In this document: one piece after another, positions 1 through 10,400 of the stretch
How the letters are laid out: every line of letters starts with the position of its first letter
Numbering within the stretch: position 1 is the first letter of the stretch
Source: Chitinophagales bacterium
GTDB lineage: Bacteria > Bacteroidota > Bacteroidia > Chitinophagales > CAIOSU01
DNA: 64,000 bases
Assembly (NCBI GenBank): GCA_026003335.1
Contig: BPHB01000001.1
Span: 828,591 to 892,590, forward strand
Reading direction: 5' to 3'
Made by a program: the position numbers and the translations under genes
The notes under the pieces: generated by a model
The model's input: the letters and a program-made list of their open reading frames with translations, nothing else
What the model was told of the DNA's origin: nothing
Databases searched by the model: none

Positions 1-2426
1 GCAGCTACCTGGTTTTCCATTGAGCCAGAGTCAAATTCATGGCCGCCCTCATACATTACCATACCATTATTTGTTTTGTCAAAGCCGCGACCGAAAACAA
101 GTTTGGCTCCATTGCGCGGAGGGCCTCCATCAGCTGTGGACACAGCAGGCGATGCTCCGATATTCCACCTGCCGGTAGTAAGTGGGATATACCATTGCTC
201 CGATCCGTTGGTAGTTGCCGGAACCATATCGCCTACAAACTGCATAACCGGATGGTCATTAAACTGTGGATTGTAAGTAAAGGGGAGAAGCGGATTTTTG
301 GGGTGTGATTCGGGAATCAAAGGGCCGCACTTATTGGCACCAAAGCATTGCAGGCCGTTTGAAGAAAGAAAATTCATGCGTTTACTCACATCCAGCGGGT
401 CACTGATACCTTCCAGCACGCTCACCGCATGGCACCCCGCCCAGATGTAGCCATTGTTGAGCATATTGAAATCAAGCAAATATTTATGCTCTGCCCAGGT
501 AGGGTCGGCATGCGGAAGCACATAGGTATCTGAGCAATCATTTAAATCGGGGGGAAGACCTACGCTGTAAAAGGAAGACGGTATGCCGGCATTAGTAAAA
601 TACGGAATGACAAGCCCATCATTCTGGTCATCAATTACCACATTGGTAAAACCGCTAAAAGTGTGAAATATAGGTGCTGCAAAATCAGAGGTAGTGTATG
701 TGCCCACCACGCCCTGTGCCTGCCAGTATGCAATTCTGGAGGCTACTGCAGGAGTTATCCATTCTTCATCAATGATAAATGCGCTTCCTCTGTAGTTTAC
801 ACCGTTGTAGGTAAAGTCAATACCGTCTTTTACCTTTCCGGGCCTGATAGACCACCTGACGGGGACCTTGTAGTTTTTTACCAGGTCATACACCATGCCA
901 TAAGGTTTAAGTCCGTTGGCAAAAGTTTGAGGAGTTACACCCAGATTTACAATAAAGCTACCGCTCCGGATGGTATCATAGGGTGTATTATATCCAATCT
1001 GTACAAAGGCTGTTGCTTTGCACCCTATGGCATCAGTAACTGTCACGATATAAACTCCCGGCAGCACACCTGTGATATCCTCGGCAGTGCTGCCATTAGA
1101 CCATAGATATGCATTAGGTAAATTAGAGCCTGTAACGGTAAGGTCAGCGGCTCCGTCAGCAGATCCGTAGCGGGATGCGTCAGTTTTAGTGATGAACAGA
1201 GACATAGCTGGCGGCTCGGTAATGGTTTGGGGTATAGTAGCCGTAGCGCCTGAATAGTCAGTTACTGTTACCGTGTAGTTTCCAGCTGGTATGCCCGAGA
1301 GGTCTTCAGTAGTTGCACCGTTTGACCAGCTAAATGAGTAAGGAGCGCGTCCACCGGTCACAGTAAGGTCAACTGCACCGGAAGAATCTCCCGCACACGG
1401 GATATTGGTGCCGGAGGATGACAGGCTTAAAGCAGCAGGGGGAAAATCTGCCATCACACGTACATCATCCCAATAGTAATATTCATCATTCGCATTTGTC
1501 CGCATGCGTATGATGATTTGTACGGTATTGCCGGAAAGACCAGTTTGCGATGCTGTAAACGTATAGGGAGCCGGAAAATCGTCTGCAAAGTAGCCATTGT
1601 CAGCAAACAATACTTCCGCTCCGCCATTGATTTTGTAATAAACCCCGATATAATCGGTGCTTTCCAATGTATTGGTACTATTTTCCCGCAGTGTGACAAA
1701 AAGACTTATACTGGAATAGCCTGATATATTCACCACAGAGGATGCCCACACTACTTCAGAGGGAGAGTTACGATATTGAAACTCGTTATTCTGCACGCTA
1801 AACGTAGTTGCCGAACCGGTAATAGTCCAGAGAGAGGAAGCAACTGTGCCATTCGGATAGTTAAAAGGTTCATAATACAGATCACTAGACCCGGTAACCT
1901 GGATGTTATCTAAATAGTGACTCTCATTTACGTCATTATTGCTCACTCTGACAATAATCTGCATGGTATTTCCGCTGAGATTGCTTACGGATGCTATGCG
2001 TGTGGAGTAATTTCCAGGATTGTTGCCGTTTGTGGGGAACAGCACCTCAGCTCCGCCATTGATTTTGTAATACACGCGCAAATAGTCGGAGGCCTCCATA
2101 TTGGCCGTTGCCGGTAGTTCCACTGAGGCGTTTACGAACAGCCAGTCATTAATCGGAAAAACCCGTGACTGCCAAACTACCTCTCCACCTGTATTGGTAA
2201 ACTGAACCCTGCTCGACTGCACGCTGAAAACAGCAGGTGAGAAGCCATTGTTATTCAACGTCCAGGAAGGTGGATTCCCCGCACCCTGCATCTGGCCATC
2301 GTCATACGTAAAATTTTCTGAGTAAAGAGTAACCTGAGCTTGCAATTCAAACACAGTGAAGCACAGAATACACAGTATGTACCACCGTGTGATGGGAAAC
2401 ACGGAGCGGGTCCTTATAACGTTCAT
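1..2426 (-). CDS. large secreted SprB-repeat protein, N-terminal part (cut by window edge)
   Basis: The reading frame opens at an ATG at 2426 and runs without a stop off the left edge, so only the first ~808 residues are present. The start is followed by a basic then hydrophobic stretch typical of a signal peptide ending near FELQAQ. Two related ~150-residue beta-sandwich-like modules come next, then SprB-like repeats (VSGG.PY.F.WSNG.TTED pattern). After these is a ~330-residue module with the signatures SFIVNLGVTPQT and GYIWAGCHAVS. The same order occurs in the protein at 21089-27259, so the two are paralogs and this one probably also continues into more SprB repeats and a T9SS sorting domain. 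Function unknown; a surface adhesin or gliding-related protein is inferred from SprB homology. Confidence is high for the gene and low for the role. Confidence 0.85.
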   Translation of the reverse strand, partial: MNVIRTRSVFPITRWYILCILCFTVFELQAQVTLYSENFTYDDGQMQGAGNPPSWTLNNNGFSPAVFSVQSSRVQFTNTGGEVVWQSRVFPINDWLFVNASVELPATANMEASDYLRVYYKINGGAEVLFPTNGNNPGNYSTRIASVSNLSGNTMQIIVRVSNNDVNESHYLDNIQVTGSSDLYYEPFNYPNGTVASSLWTITGSATTFSVQNNEFQYRNSPSEVVWASSVVNISGYSSISLFVTLRENSTNTLESTDYIGVYYKINGGAEVLFADNGYFADDFPAPYTFTASQTGLSGNTVQIIIRMRTNANDEYYYWDDVRVMADFPPAALSLSSSGTNIPCAGDSSGAVDLTVTGGRAPYSFSWSNGATTEDLSGIPAGNYTVTVTDYSGATATIPQTITEPPAMSLFITKTDASRYGSADGAADLTVTGSNLPNAYLWSNGSTAEDITGVLPGVYIVTVTDAIGCKATAFVQIGYNTPYDTIRSGSFIVNLGVTPQTFANGLKPYGMVYDLVKNYKVPVRWSIRPGKVKDGIDFTYNGVNYRGSAFIIDEEWITPAVASRIAYWQAQGVVGTYTTSDFAAPIFHTFSGFTNVVIDDQNDGLVIPYFTNAGIPSSFYSVGLPPDLNDCSDTYVLPHADPTWAEHKYLLDFNMLNNGYIWAGCHAVSVLEGISDPLDVSKRMNFLSSNGLQCFGANKCGPLIPESHPKNPLLPFTYNPQFNDHPVMQFVGDMVPATTNGSEQWYIPLTTGRWNIGASPAVSTADGGPPRNGAKLVFGRGFDKTNNGMVMYEGGHEFDSGSMENQVA

Positions 2427-2714
2427 GCGAGTTGGGTTTTTACTTAGGTTTTCTGGTTAAAGATTTTAGAACAGAATAGTGGTTTTCCTTTTCTGCACCT
2501 TCTTTCTACGAGTAAATGCGCAAAAGGTTGAAATCCCGGATTGCAACGGGGAAAACCGGCCTATTGGTAAAAGTCTTCAGGAATTCAACCGGGGAGTACT
2601 GCGCAGACCTGCATTAAGCACCCATGTAGGGAGGCAAAGTCCGTGATAAGGGCAAAGAAAATCGGTAGTATCGCAAAGGGATAAGGAGAATTGTGCCGGA
2701 TTTTGCAGAAAATT
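2427..2714. other. intergenic region without a gene
   Basis: About 290 bases between the start of the left-edge gene and the terminator of the next one. It must hold the promoter of the left-edge gene, but no convincing TTG/TAnnTTTG pair was found. No RNA gene or riboswitch family was recognised. Confidence 0.4.
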
Positions 2715-2743
2715 CAAAAGCCAGATATGATATCCGGCTTTTG
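2715..2743 (-). terminator. hairpin terminator of the 2766-4082 gene
   Basis: A near-perfect inverted repeat (CAAAAGCCAGATAT against ATATCCGGCTTTTG, one G-T wobble) lies about 23 bases past the stop codon at 2766. The stem ends in an A/T run on each side, so it could act from either strand. The stem outline resembles that of the hairpin at 4380-4409. Confidence 0.7.
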
Positions 2744-2765
2744 TTAAATCAGCTGCAATCTATAT

Positions 2766-4082
2766 TTACCTGGCGAGCACAAACTTGTCATGCACCAGCA
2801 GACCCTTTTGAGAGCGTATTTCCGCCACATAAATACCGTTTGGCAACTCGCTCACATTCAAACTACGGAAGCCCTGTCCGGCAGGTATCGCTCCTTCATA
2901 GACAATTGCGGCTATTTTGCCGGATGTCGAAACAACGCGCACAATAACATAATCATCTTCCTGCAGATTGTATGCCAGCTCTATATTATCAGAAATCTGA
3001 TTATATAAAGTAAAAGGAGGCGCCAGACGCGGACCAATGGCAATGGTATCACAGCAGCCAAGTCTGTCGCCATGTGCCAGATGGGCCTTCAGGGCATGCG
3101 GGCTGATACAAATGGTGTGTGCCTTTTTATTATTGCCAGGAGGAATGTGACAAACCAGCACTTTCTTTGGACCGCACACAGGCGTTCTCACTACCACCCT
3201 GACGCTGTCGGTACCGGTGCAACCGGCAGAATCCGTTACTGTGACATAATACACCTGGCTCACCGTGTCACACACAGTTGTGGTAGCAGAAGAATCCCCT
3301 GAACTCCATATAAAACCATATGGCGGTAAGCCCCCGCTGACAGCAGCAGTTAAAGTGATACAGGAATCTCCGCAGTCTATCACCTGATCCGGACCGGCAT
3401 GCACAGACAGCCCCAGAGAATCATAACTTATAACTATTGTATCCGTTGCAGTGCAACCAGAAGAATCTGTTACCCAAACCCAGTATGCACCGGCAGTATC
3501 GGCAACGAGGGTCTGTCCGTTTGAACTATCAGACCATAAATAAGTAGCCCATCCGGCACCGGCATCCAACACAGGCAGCGAGCCCGGACATACGGTAATG
3601 TCGGGTCCTAAATTCACTGCACAGTTTGGCACCGGAGCACTCACACAACCTCCCAGATAATCTCCATGAGCGAGATGAGCTGCCACCGCATGCACACTTA
3701 TACAAATATTATGTGCCATGGCCGGATTGCCTTTCGGCACATGGCATACCAATACCTTTTTGCCATTGGGATGACAGCTTACATCTATTGCGGTAACAAC
3801 CACCGTATCTGTAGCAACGCAGCCGGATGAATCTGTAACTGTTATGGTATACATTCCGGATGAGTCGCAAACTACTAAACTAGAGGTGGTATCTCCCGTG
3901 CTCCACAAATACGACAGAGATCCCTGGCCAGTGGCAACCGTATGAATGGTGACACACGAAAAAGGAGGATACCCCTTGTAAATAACGGTATCATTACCAG
4001 CAGTTACCGCACATTGGCTATATGCATGATGCGCAAATAACCATCCGGTGAATATCAGGATGACCAAGGCAATTTTTTTCAT
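2766..4082 (-). CDS. secreted SprB-like protein with two Cys/His motifs and T9SS sorting domain
   Basis: A 438-residue secreted protein. Residues 1-22 form a signal peptide (MKK, hydrophobic core, AYSQ). Four SprB/Ig-like segments follow, with YLWSTGD, YLWSDSSNG and FIWSSGD cores. Two copies of a ~40-residue motif are interspersed (around residues 108-148 and 305-345). Each has VLVCH[VI]P.GN, AH.ICIS and AHLAHGD.LG.C, leaving invariant Cys and His residues that could bind metal. This motif is widespread in secreted bacterial proteins but uncharacterised as far as I know. The last ~85 residues (from FTLYNQ to the end, with NGIYVAEI and KFVLAR) fit a type A T9SS C-terminal sorting domain. It is therefore probably exported across the outer membrane and anchored or released there. 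Substrate unknown. Confidence 0.85.
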   Translation of the reverse strand: MKKIALVILIFTGWLFAHHAYSQCAVTAGNDTVIYKGYPPFSCVTIHTVATGQGSLSYLWSTGDTTSSLVVCDSSGMYTITVTDSSGCVATDTVVVTAIDVSCHPNGKKVLVCHVPKGNPAMAHNICISVHAVAAHLAHGDYLGGCVSAPVPNCAVNLGPDITVCPGSLPVLDAGAGWATYLWSDSSNGQTLVADTAGAYWVWVTDSSGCTATDTIVISYDSLGLSVHAGPDQVIDCGDSCITLTAAVSGGLPPYGFIWSSGDSSATTTVCDTVSQVYYVTVTDSAGCTGTDSVRVVVRTPVCGPKKVLVCHIPPGNNKKAHTICISPHALKAHLAHGDRLGCCDTIAIGPRLAPPFTLYNQISDNIELAYNLQEDDYVIVRVVSTSGKIAAIVYEGAIPAGQGFRSLNVSELPNGIYVAEIRSQKGLLVHDKFVLAR

Positions 4083-4379
4083 GTTTTCCTATTTGTACGT
4101 AATATAGCAAATTAACAGCAAACTTCAGAGGCTGATAATTCCTCGCCAGAATATCCGGATATGTATTGTACACTATTCACGATGAAAAAATACACGGAAT
4201 AAACATCATAAAGGATGTAGTTAATACTGTTACTTACCGGTGTGCAAAGGCTGAAGTACACTGCATATATGCAGCTTGATGTATTCATCCCAACACTGAA
4301 TTCCGACCATAGCAGATGCAGACCTTTGGCTATAACATATACGTTACGCCAGGCAGGACTGCTGACCGTGTGAAAACAA
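4083..4379. other. intergenic region without a gene
   Basis: About 300 bases between the terminator of the giant gene at 4436 and the start of the gene ending at 4082. It should contain the promoter of the latter, but no clear -33/-7 pair was seen. The one long antisense reading frame here has no protein-like features. Confidence 0.4.
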
Positions 4380-4409
4380 CAAAAGCCGGAGATTAATCTC
4401 CGGCTTTTG
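4380..4409 (-). terminator. hairpin terminator of the giant adhesin gene at 4436
   Basis: A perfect 14-bp stem (CAAAAGCCGGAGAT / ATCTCCGGCTTTTG) with a 2-base loop, 26 bases past the stop codon of the 4436-11789 gene. The GC-rich core flanked by A and T runs is typical of an intrinsic terminator that can work in both directions. Confidence 0.8.
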
Positions 4410-4435
4410 AGCAATGTGTGCTCCTGAAAGCCTTC

Positions 4436-7400
4436 TTATTTCATCAGCTTAATCAGGTGTTTTTCTTCGTTCTGCTTCAATTCAAGGAAATATATCCCCG
4501 GGGTAAGTGTAGCATCCGGTGAAAGAACGATGCTGTTGAGCCCCTTATTAACGGCAACTCTCTGCGACAGTAGCTTTCTGCCCAATATGTCCATCATGCC
4601 TAACTCTGCTTTACCGGTTGCTGAAGAAACAAATTCCACATTCAGCAAATTCTCAAACGGCACGGGATAAGCCCGCACGCCAGTGAGCACCGGAATATTT
4701 TGATTGGGGGCATATTGCTCTTCATCGCCCGACCGCTTGGGAGCTACATTACAGGGCATACCGGTAATCAGCTCTGCATACAGACTACTGCCTCCATTGG
4801 TTTGACCATCGTGATAATTAGATGTGTGGCCGGGACCAAACCACAAGAACGGATGAGTGCCCCCTACAAATTCCACTTTAAGGATGTGCAGCTCAAAAGG
4901 TCCCGCACCGTTACTGTAAGGAATTTCAATCATGGAAAGTGAAGCAAAATTTCTGCCCGGAAACTCTGATATCGGGATACAGATGGTTATCCAATCTGTT
5001 GAACAGCCTGCAATACCCTGTGGCAAATAATCCCCCAAAACAACATAATCTGTAGAAGCCCCCTGAGGTCTAACCTGCAAACGGCTCCAGTCAGCAGTTC
5101 CCAGCGGATCGCGCAGCGTAATACAGAGCATATTGTTTCCATGATCCAGCACATTCTGTTTGGGCGTCCACAGATTATCGCTATATCCTAACCTGAGCTT
5201 CTTCCAGCTTTTCTGATAGTTAACAACTCTGAGATAGGTTTCAGTGGTATCCACCGGTACATGGGTGCAAACACCCTGTGGATTAATAACATCCACCGTA
5301 CAGGGGTTGCCATCATCACAGGTAAAGGGAGCACAAGGGCCTCCGCAGCCGGCTATTGCAACAAAGGTGCATTCACCATCCATACATATATCTATCGTGC
5401 AGGAGTCTCCGTCATCACACACCATGGGCGTGTTTATGCACTGCCCATTGATACAGCTGTCTGTCGTACACGCATCCCCGTCATCACAGTTTACGTTCGC
5501 ACACAAATCCACACAAGCCGGATCACTCTGATGTATGCATGTGCCGTTTACACATATATCTATCGTGCAGGAGTCTCCGTCATCACACACCATGGGCGTG
5601 TTTATGCACTGCCCATTGATACAGCTGTCTGTCGTACACGCATCCCCGTCATCACAGTTTACGTTCGCACACAAATCCACACAAGCCGGATCACTCTGAT
5701 GTATGCATGTGCCGTTTACACATATATCTATCGTGCAGGAGTCTCCGTCATCACACACCATGGGCGTGTTTATGCACTGCCCATTGATACAGCTGTCTGT
5801 CGTACACGCATCCCCGTCATCACAGTTTACGTTCGCACACAAATCCACACAAGCCGGATCACTCTGATGTATGCATGTGCCGTTTACACATATATCTATC
5901 GTGCAGGAGTCTCCGTCATCGCAAGTTATCGGAATGTGGAAGCATTGAGAATTTTCACAGACATCCATCGTGCAGGGGTTGCCATCATCACAATTAGCTC
6001 CCGCCAGAGTAATAGAATCCGTTGTGGAACATCCTCTGGAATCCGTAACGGTTACATGATACGTTCCTGCACACAATCCCTGACCTGTCTGAACCTGCTG
6101 TGGGCGTACACAAATAGCACTTACCTTACCCCGGTTTACCACATTGGTAAATACAATCGTAATAAATCCATCGGCAACCGTAACTGGGAATGTTTTGATA
6201 ACGGCAATGGCAGCTCCTCCGGCATCAGCAAAGATGTCATAGTCATCCAAAACAAGTGTTCCCTCAATGGTCACATCAAACTTTCTGTTTCCTACACCAC
6301 CGGCAGGAAACAGAGAAGTTCCGAAATATATTTCAGCAAAGTGCAGTTCCACATCGTAAGGTCCGTTTATTACTGGTATGTTATAGGTCAGCGTGGCTCC
6401 GGGTGTATTCACTCCGGTATTGCGTTCTGTTTGATAAAGTGCATCATAGGTAGTACCGGCAATAGACACTCCATTGGAGAATGCAACACCTCCGGTATAG
6501 TAATTATCCGCAAGGAAAGTATCATTTGCAGTACCAATAAATTGTGGTCCTCCTGTGTTCAGACAAATACGGGTACCGTTAAATGAAGTCATATTATTTC
6601 CAATGGTAGCAGTAGTATCCCCGGTAGACCACTGATATGTATAGGGAGGCACTCCACCAAATCCAGAAGCTGTAGCCTGACCGTCACAGACGCCACAGGC
6701 AGTAGGCTGCACGGCCTGTAGCTGCATACCCACAGGGCTGGGCACATACACGCAATTACCTCCGATGCAGGTATCTAAAGTGCAGGGGTCGCCATCATCA
6801 CAAAACACGCCATCACAAGAAGTAAGGCAAGAGTCCTCACCTACCGTCACACAAGCAAATTGTACACACCCGTTGGCATCGCTCACTGTTACACAATATT
6901 CACCAGGACACAAACTATCTATAGATGTGGCAGAGCTGCCATTGCTCCACTGGAATGTATAGGGAGGAGTGCCTCCGGTTGCCACCGCTGAAGCAGTACC
7001 ATCACAACATGTTTCCGATGCGCACTCAAAAACAAAATCTGTTACACCGATAGAATTGGTTGTGGTGATCTCCAGACGTCTGACTCCACTCACCTGCATT
7101 ATCACAGTCTGCACCGAGCCATCGCCAAGTATGGGAATTGCTATGTCTTTCAATACATTATTAAACTCATCATATGCAATCGCATGCGGGTCGCCATCCA
7201 GATGATCTACATCCACAATAACAAAAGATTGGAGCGTTGTAGGCTGATCAAAGGTGACAATGATAGTTCCTCCATCAAAGTTGTCATTCGGTACATCTAC
7301 AATACCATCGCCACCTCCGGTGATATTGATCGGTATGATGGCAAGGTTGCCAATTCCCACTTCCAAATCCGGATCCAAGGTGCCGGTGAGATTTGAATTA

Positions 7401-10400
7401 AAAATAATAAGGGTATCTACGCCAGGGTCATTGGCTATTGCCCGAAAATGGATTCCAAGTGAGTCATACTGATTATTGATAATCTCCCCGTGTTGCAATC
7501 CTGAGAAATCTATCCCGCAGGGAACACGCTGAACTACGCATCCGCAAGTCACATTCGTGGCGGTTATCTCAAGGTGTATGGAATCAGGTTGCCCTACACT
7601 CACCGAGTCAATTACCGAACAACCCAGCACATCGGTGAGAGTAACCGTGTAAGTGCCCGCACAGAGGCCGCTGTCCTGTGGAGTAGTGCTGCCTGAGGAC
7701 CAGAGATAACTATAACAAAACCCGGAAACGCTCACCGTACCATCACACGAGCCATAACAGGATGCCGGTGTGCTGACCGGAGACTGGCGTGGATTAAGCA
7801 TAGTGATTTGCTGTACAACCGTATCGGTTGATAGGTTACCACAAGAATCCAAGGCAACCCATTTTCTGCTGAACACATACACTTCAGGACACCATAAGGT
7901 CAGTGTGTCATCACCCAGATGCACTACAAATGCGTCTCCGCATGCATCTGACGCCTGCGGCATTCCAAAGGTGAACCCCTCTGTACAATACACTGTATCA
8001 TCTTGCGGCACAAAGGTAAAATAAGGTAACCCGTCATCCACTACCTGTATGGTTTGCGTACAGGAAGCTCTATTTCCGCATGCATCAACACACATCCATG
8101 TGCGGTAGATGGTATATTCCTGCGGGCAAGTGCCGGGAATGACTTCATCGGAATAAGCCGGTGCCGAGGCTGCTCCACAATTATCCTGACATACGGCATA
8201 ACCAGTATTCTGCGGGTGGGTGGATTCCGTGCAACTGATCGTTACATCGGGAGGACAAATCACCACGGGTGGAATAGTATCGGTAATAGTAATATGTTGT
8301 ACACAGCTGGCACTGTTGCCACACACGTCCGTGCAGGTCCAGGTACGCTGGATGAGGGTAAGACAACCCTCTTGCGTAACCGGTTTTACACAGATTCCCG
8401 ACACTTTCGCATTGTTTACTACTCCATCAAAAACAATATTCAGCGTGTCATCAGAAACCGAAACCATAAATGTTTTTACCACCGCAATAGCGGCACCTCC
8501 GGCATCGGCAAATATGTCGTAATCATCTAATACGATATTGCCCTCTATGGTCACATCAAATTTCCGGCTTCCCACTCCGCCTCCGGGATTCTGTGCGGTA
8601 CCAAAATAGATTTCAGCAAAATGCAGTTCCACCTGATATTGTCCACTGGCCACCGGAATGTTATAATTGAAGATGCCTCCACCCGAAGCAAACCGTTCGG
8701 TTTGATATAACAGGTCATCTGTGGTATTTGCAATAGGTATGGGATTGCTATATGTAGTTCCTCCGGTAAAATACTGATCATTTCCGAATAGGCTACCACC
8801 TGAGGCAAGGTAAGGCCCGTCTCCGGCATTAATGCATATTTCTGTAGCTGCCGGAGCTGAAATATGAATAACCGTATCATGATATGTGGGCTGAATGCCA
8901 GGAGTACAATCAACACAGGAAGCCATGCCCGTATGGCTGGGATCAGTGGATGCTCCACAGGTCAATGTAAGATCAGGCGGACAGCTAACAACCGGAGGCA
9001 GAGTATCTATAACCGTAACACTCTGGCTCGCAGTAGCAGAGTTACCGCATGCGTCCGTGGCTGTCCACGTGCGTGTGATGGTGTAAGAGTTGGGACACTG
9101 CCCCGCTAAAGTGTCATCCATATACGCAAGCTGTACCTGACCACCACATCCATCCTGCGCAGTCGCCTGATCAAACTCTACAGCCTCTTCGCATGTAATG
9201 CTCTTGTCCGGTCCGATGCCCGTTATCACAGGAGGTGTGTCGTCTGTCACCGTAATAGCCTGCGTGGCGCTGCTGCTGTTGCCACATGCGTCCGTGGCTA
9301 TCCATGTGCGTGTGATGGTGTATGCATTTGTGCAGGCACCTGAGACGGTGTCTGTTTGCGTAGTAATCATCACCTGCGGATCACAGTTGTCTGTTACCTG
9401 CGGCATACCAAATTCAGGCTCGTCAAAACAGGAGGCCTCTATATCGGCAGGAATAAAAGTGAACACGGGAGGGAGGCTATCTACAATATACACTGTATCG
9501 CGGCAGGTTGCCACACAGCTATCGTTACCAGCGGTAAGTTCAATGACAAAGAAGCCGCAAGCGCCAGCCACTACAGTGACCGAGGGCTCATCGGAAGATC
9601 CCTGGATTACAGCATTTCCAGAAACACTCCAATTGTAGGGTCCGGATGCACCGGATGCATACATCTGCATGCTATTTGGACAAATCGTATCAACTCCGGA
9701 TATTTCACATATTCCCCCACTGTTAGGCACGACCGCAGTTTCCGTTGTAGAGCATCCGCCACCATCCGTTATGGTTACCGTATAGGTCCCTCCGCATACA
9801 CCTGAAAGGTCTTCTGTGGTTGCTCCGTTTGACCACGAAAAAGTAAAAGGTCCGCTTCCGGAAAGAACAGTAAGATTCACCGTGCCATCGCAATTGGGTA
9901 CACAGGGTGGCACGCAATGCACTGAATCAACCGGTTCTGTATTATTACCCGTTTTGCTGGGGCTGGCATGTATACCGGTAATCATCGGGTAACCGAAACC
10001 GGATGAACCGAAAACACTGAGCCTTACCGTAACTTCATACCATACTTCAAAAATCCAGTTAGGATAAGACGGGTTAGGGGTATAGTTTGCATCCGTTGCC
10101 GGTGAGTTCACGGTAAGTATATAGCCATAGGTGTTAAAATTTTCACTTAATGATGTTTTCACATGTACCACATCACTGGCACTTCCGAAATGCATACTTC
10201 CATCCCCTCCGGTAACGCCCAAGGTGCCATATCCCGAGGGGAACAGGGACGAAGCCGACATGTAGTCCATGGTAAACTCTATCTTCTTGGTCCCGTTTTT
10301 ATCATAGAGAGCAAGCCTCAGATCATCCGACCCTACGAGGTTGTTGAAAGAATGATTTCCGGGCCATCCTACCGTATTGGTGCCGTATGTATTATCTACA

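Noticed and set aside
2427-2714. Possible riboswitch in the GC-rich intergenic stretch
   Set aside because: No conserved core of a known class could be recognised on either strand and no strong hairpin-terminator pair faces the downstream gene.
5261-6586. Long plus-strand frame (441 codons) opposite the CDDGD repeats
   Set aside because: It repeats with the same 168-bp period as the real minus-strand gene and has no start context or family. It is a shadow of repeated DNA.
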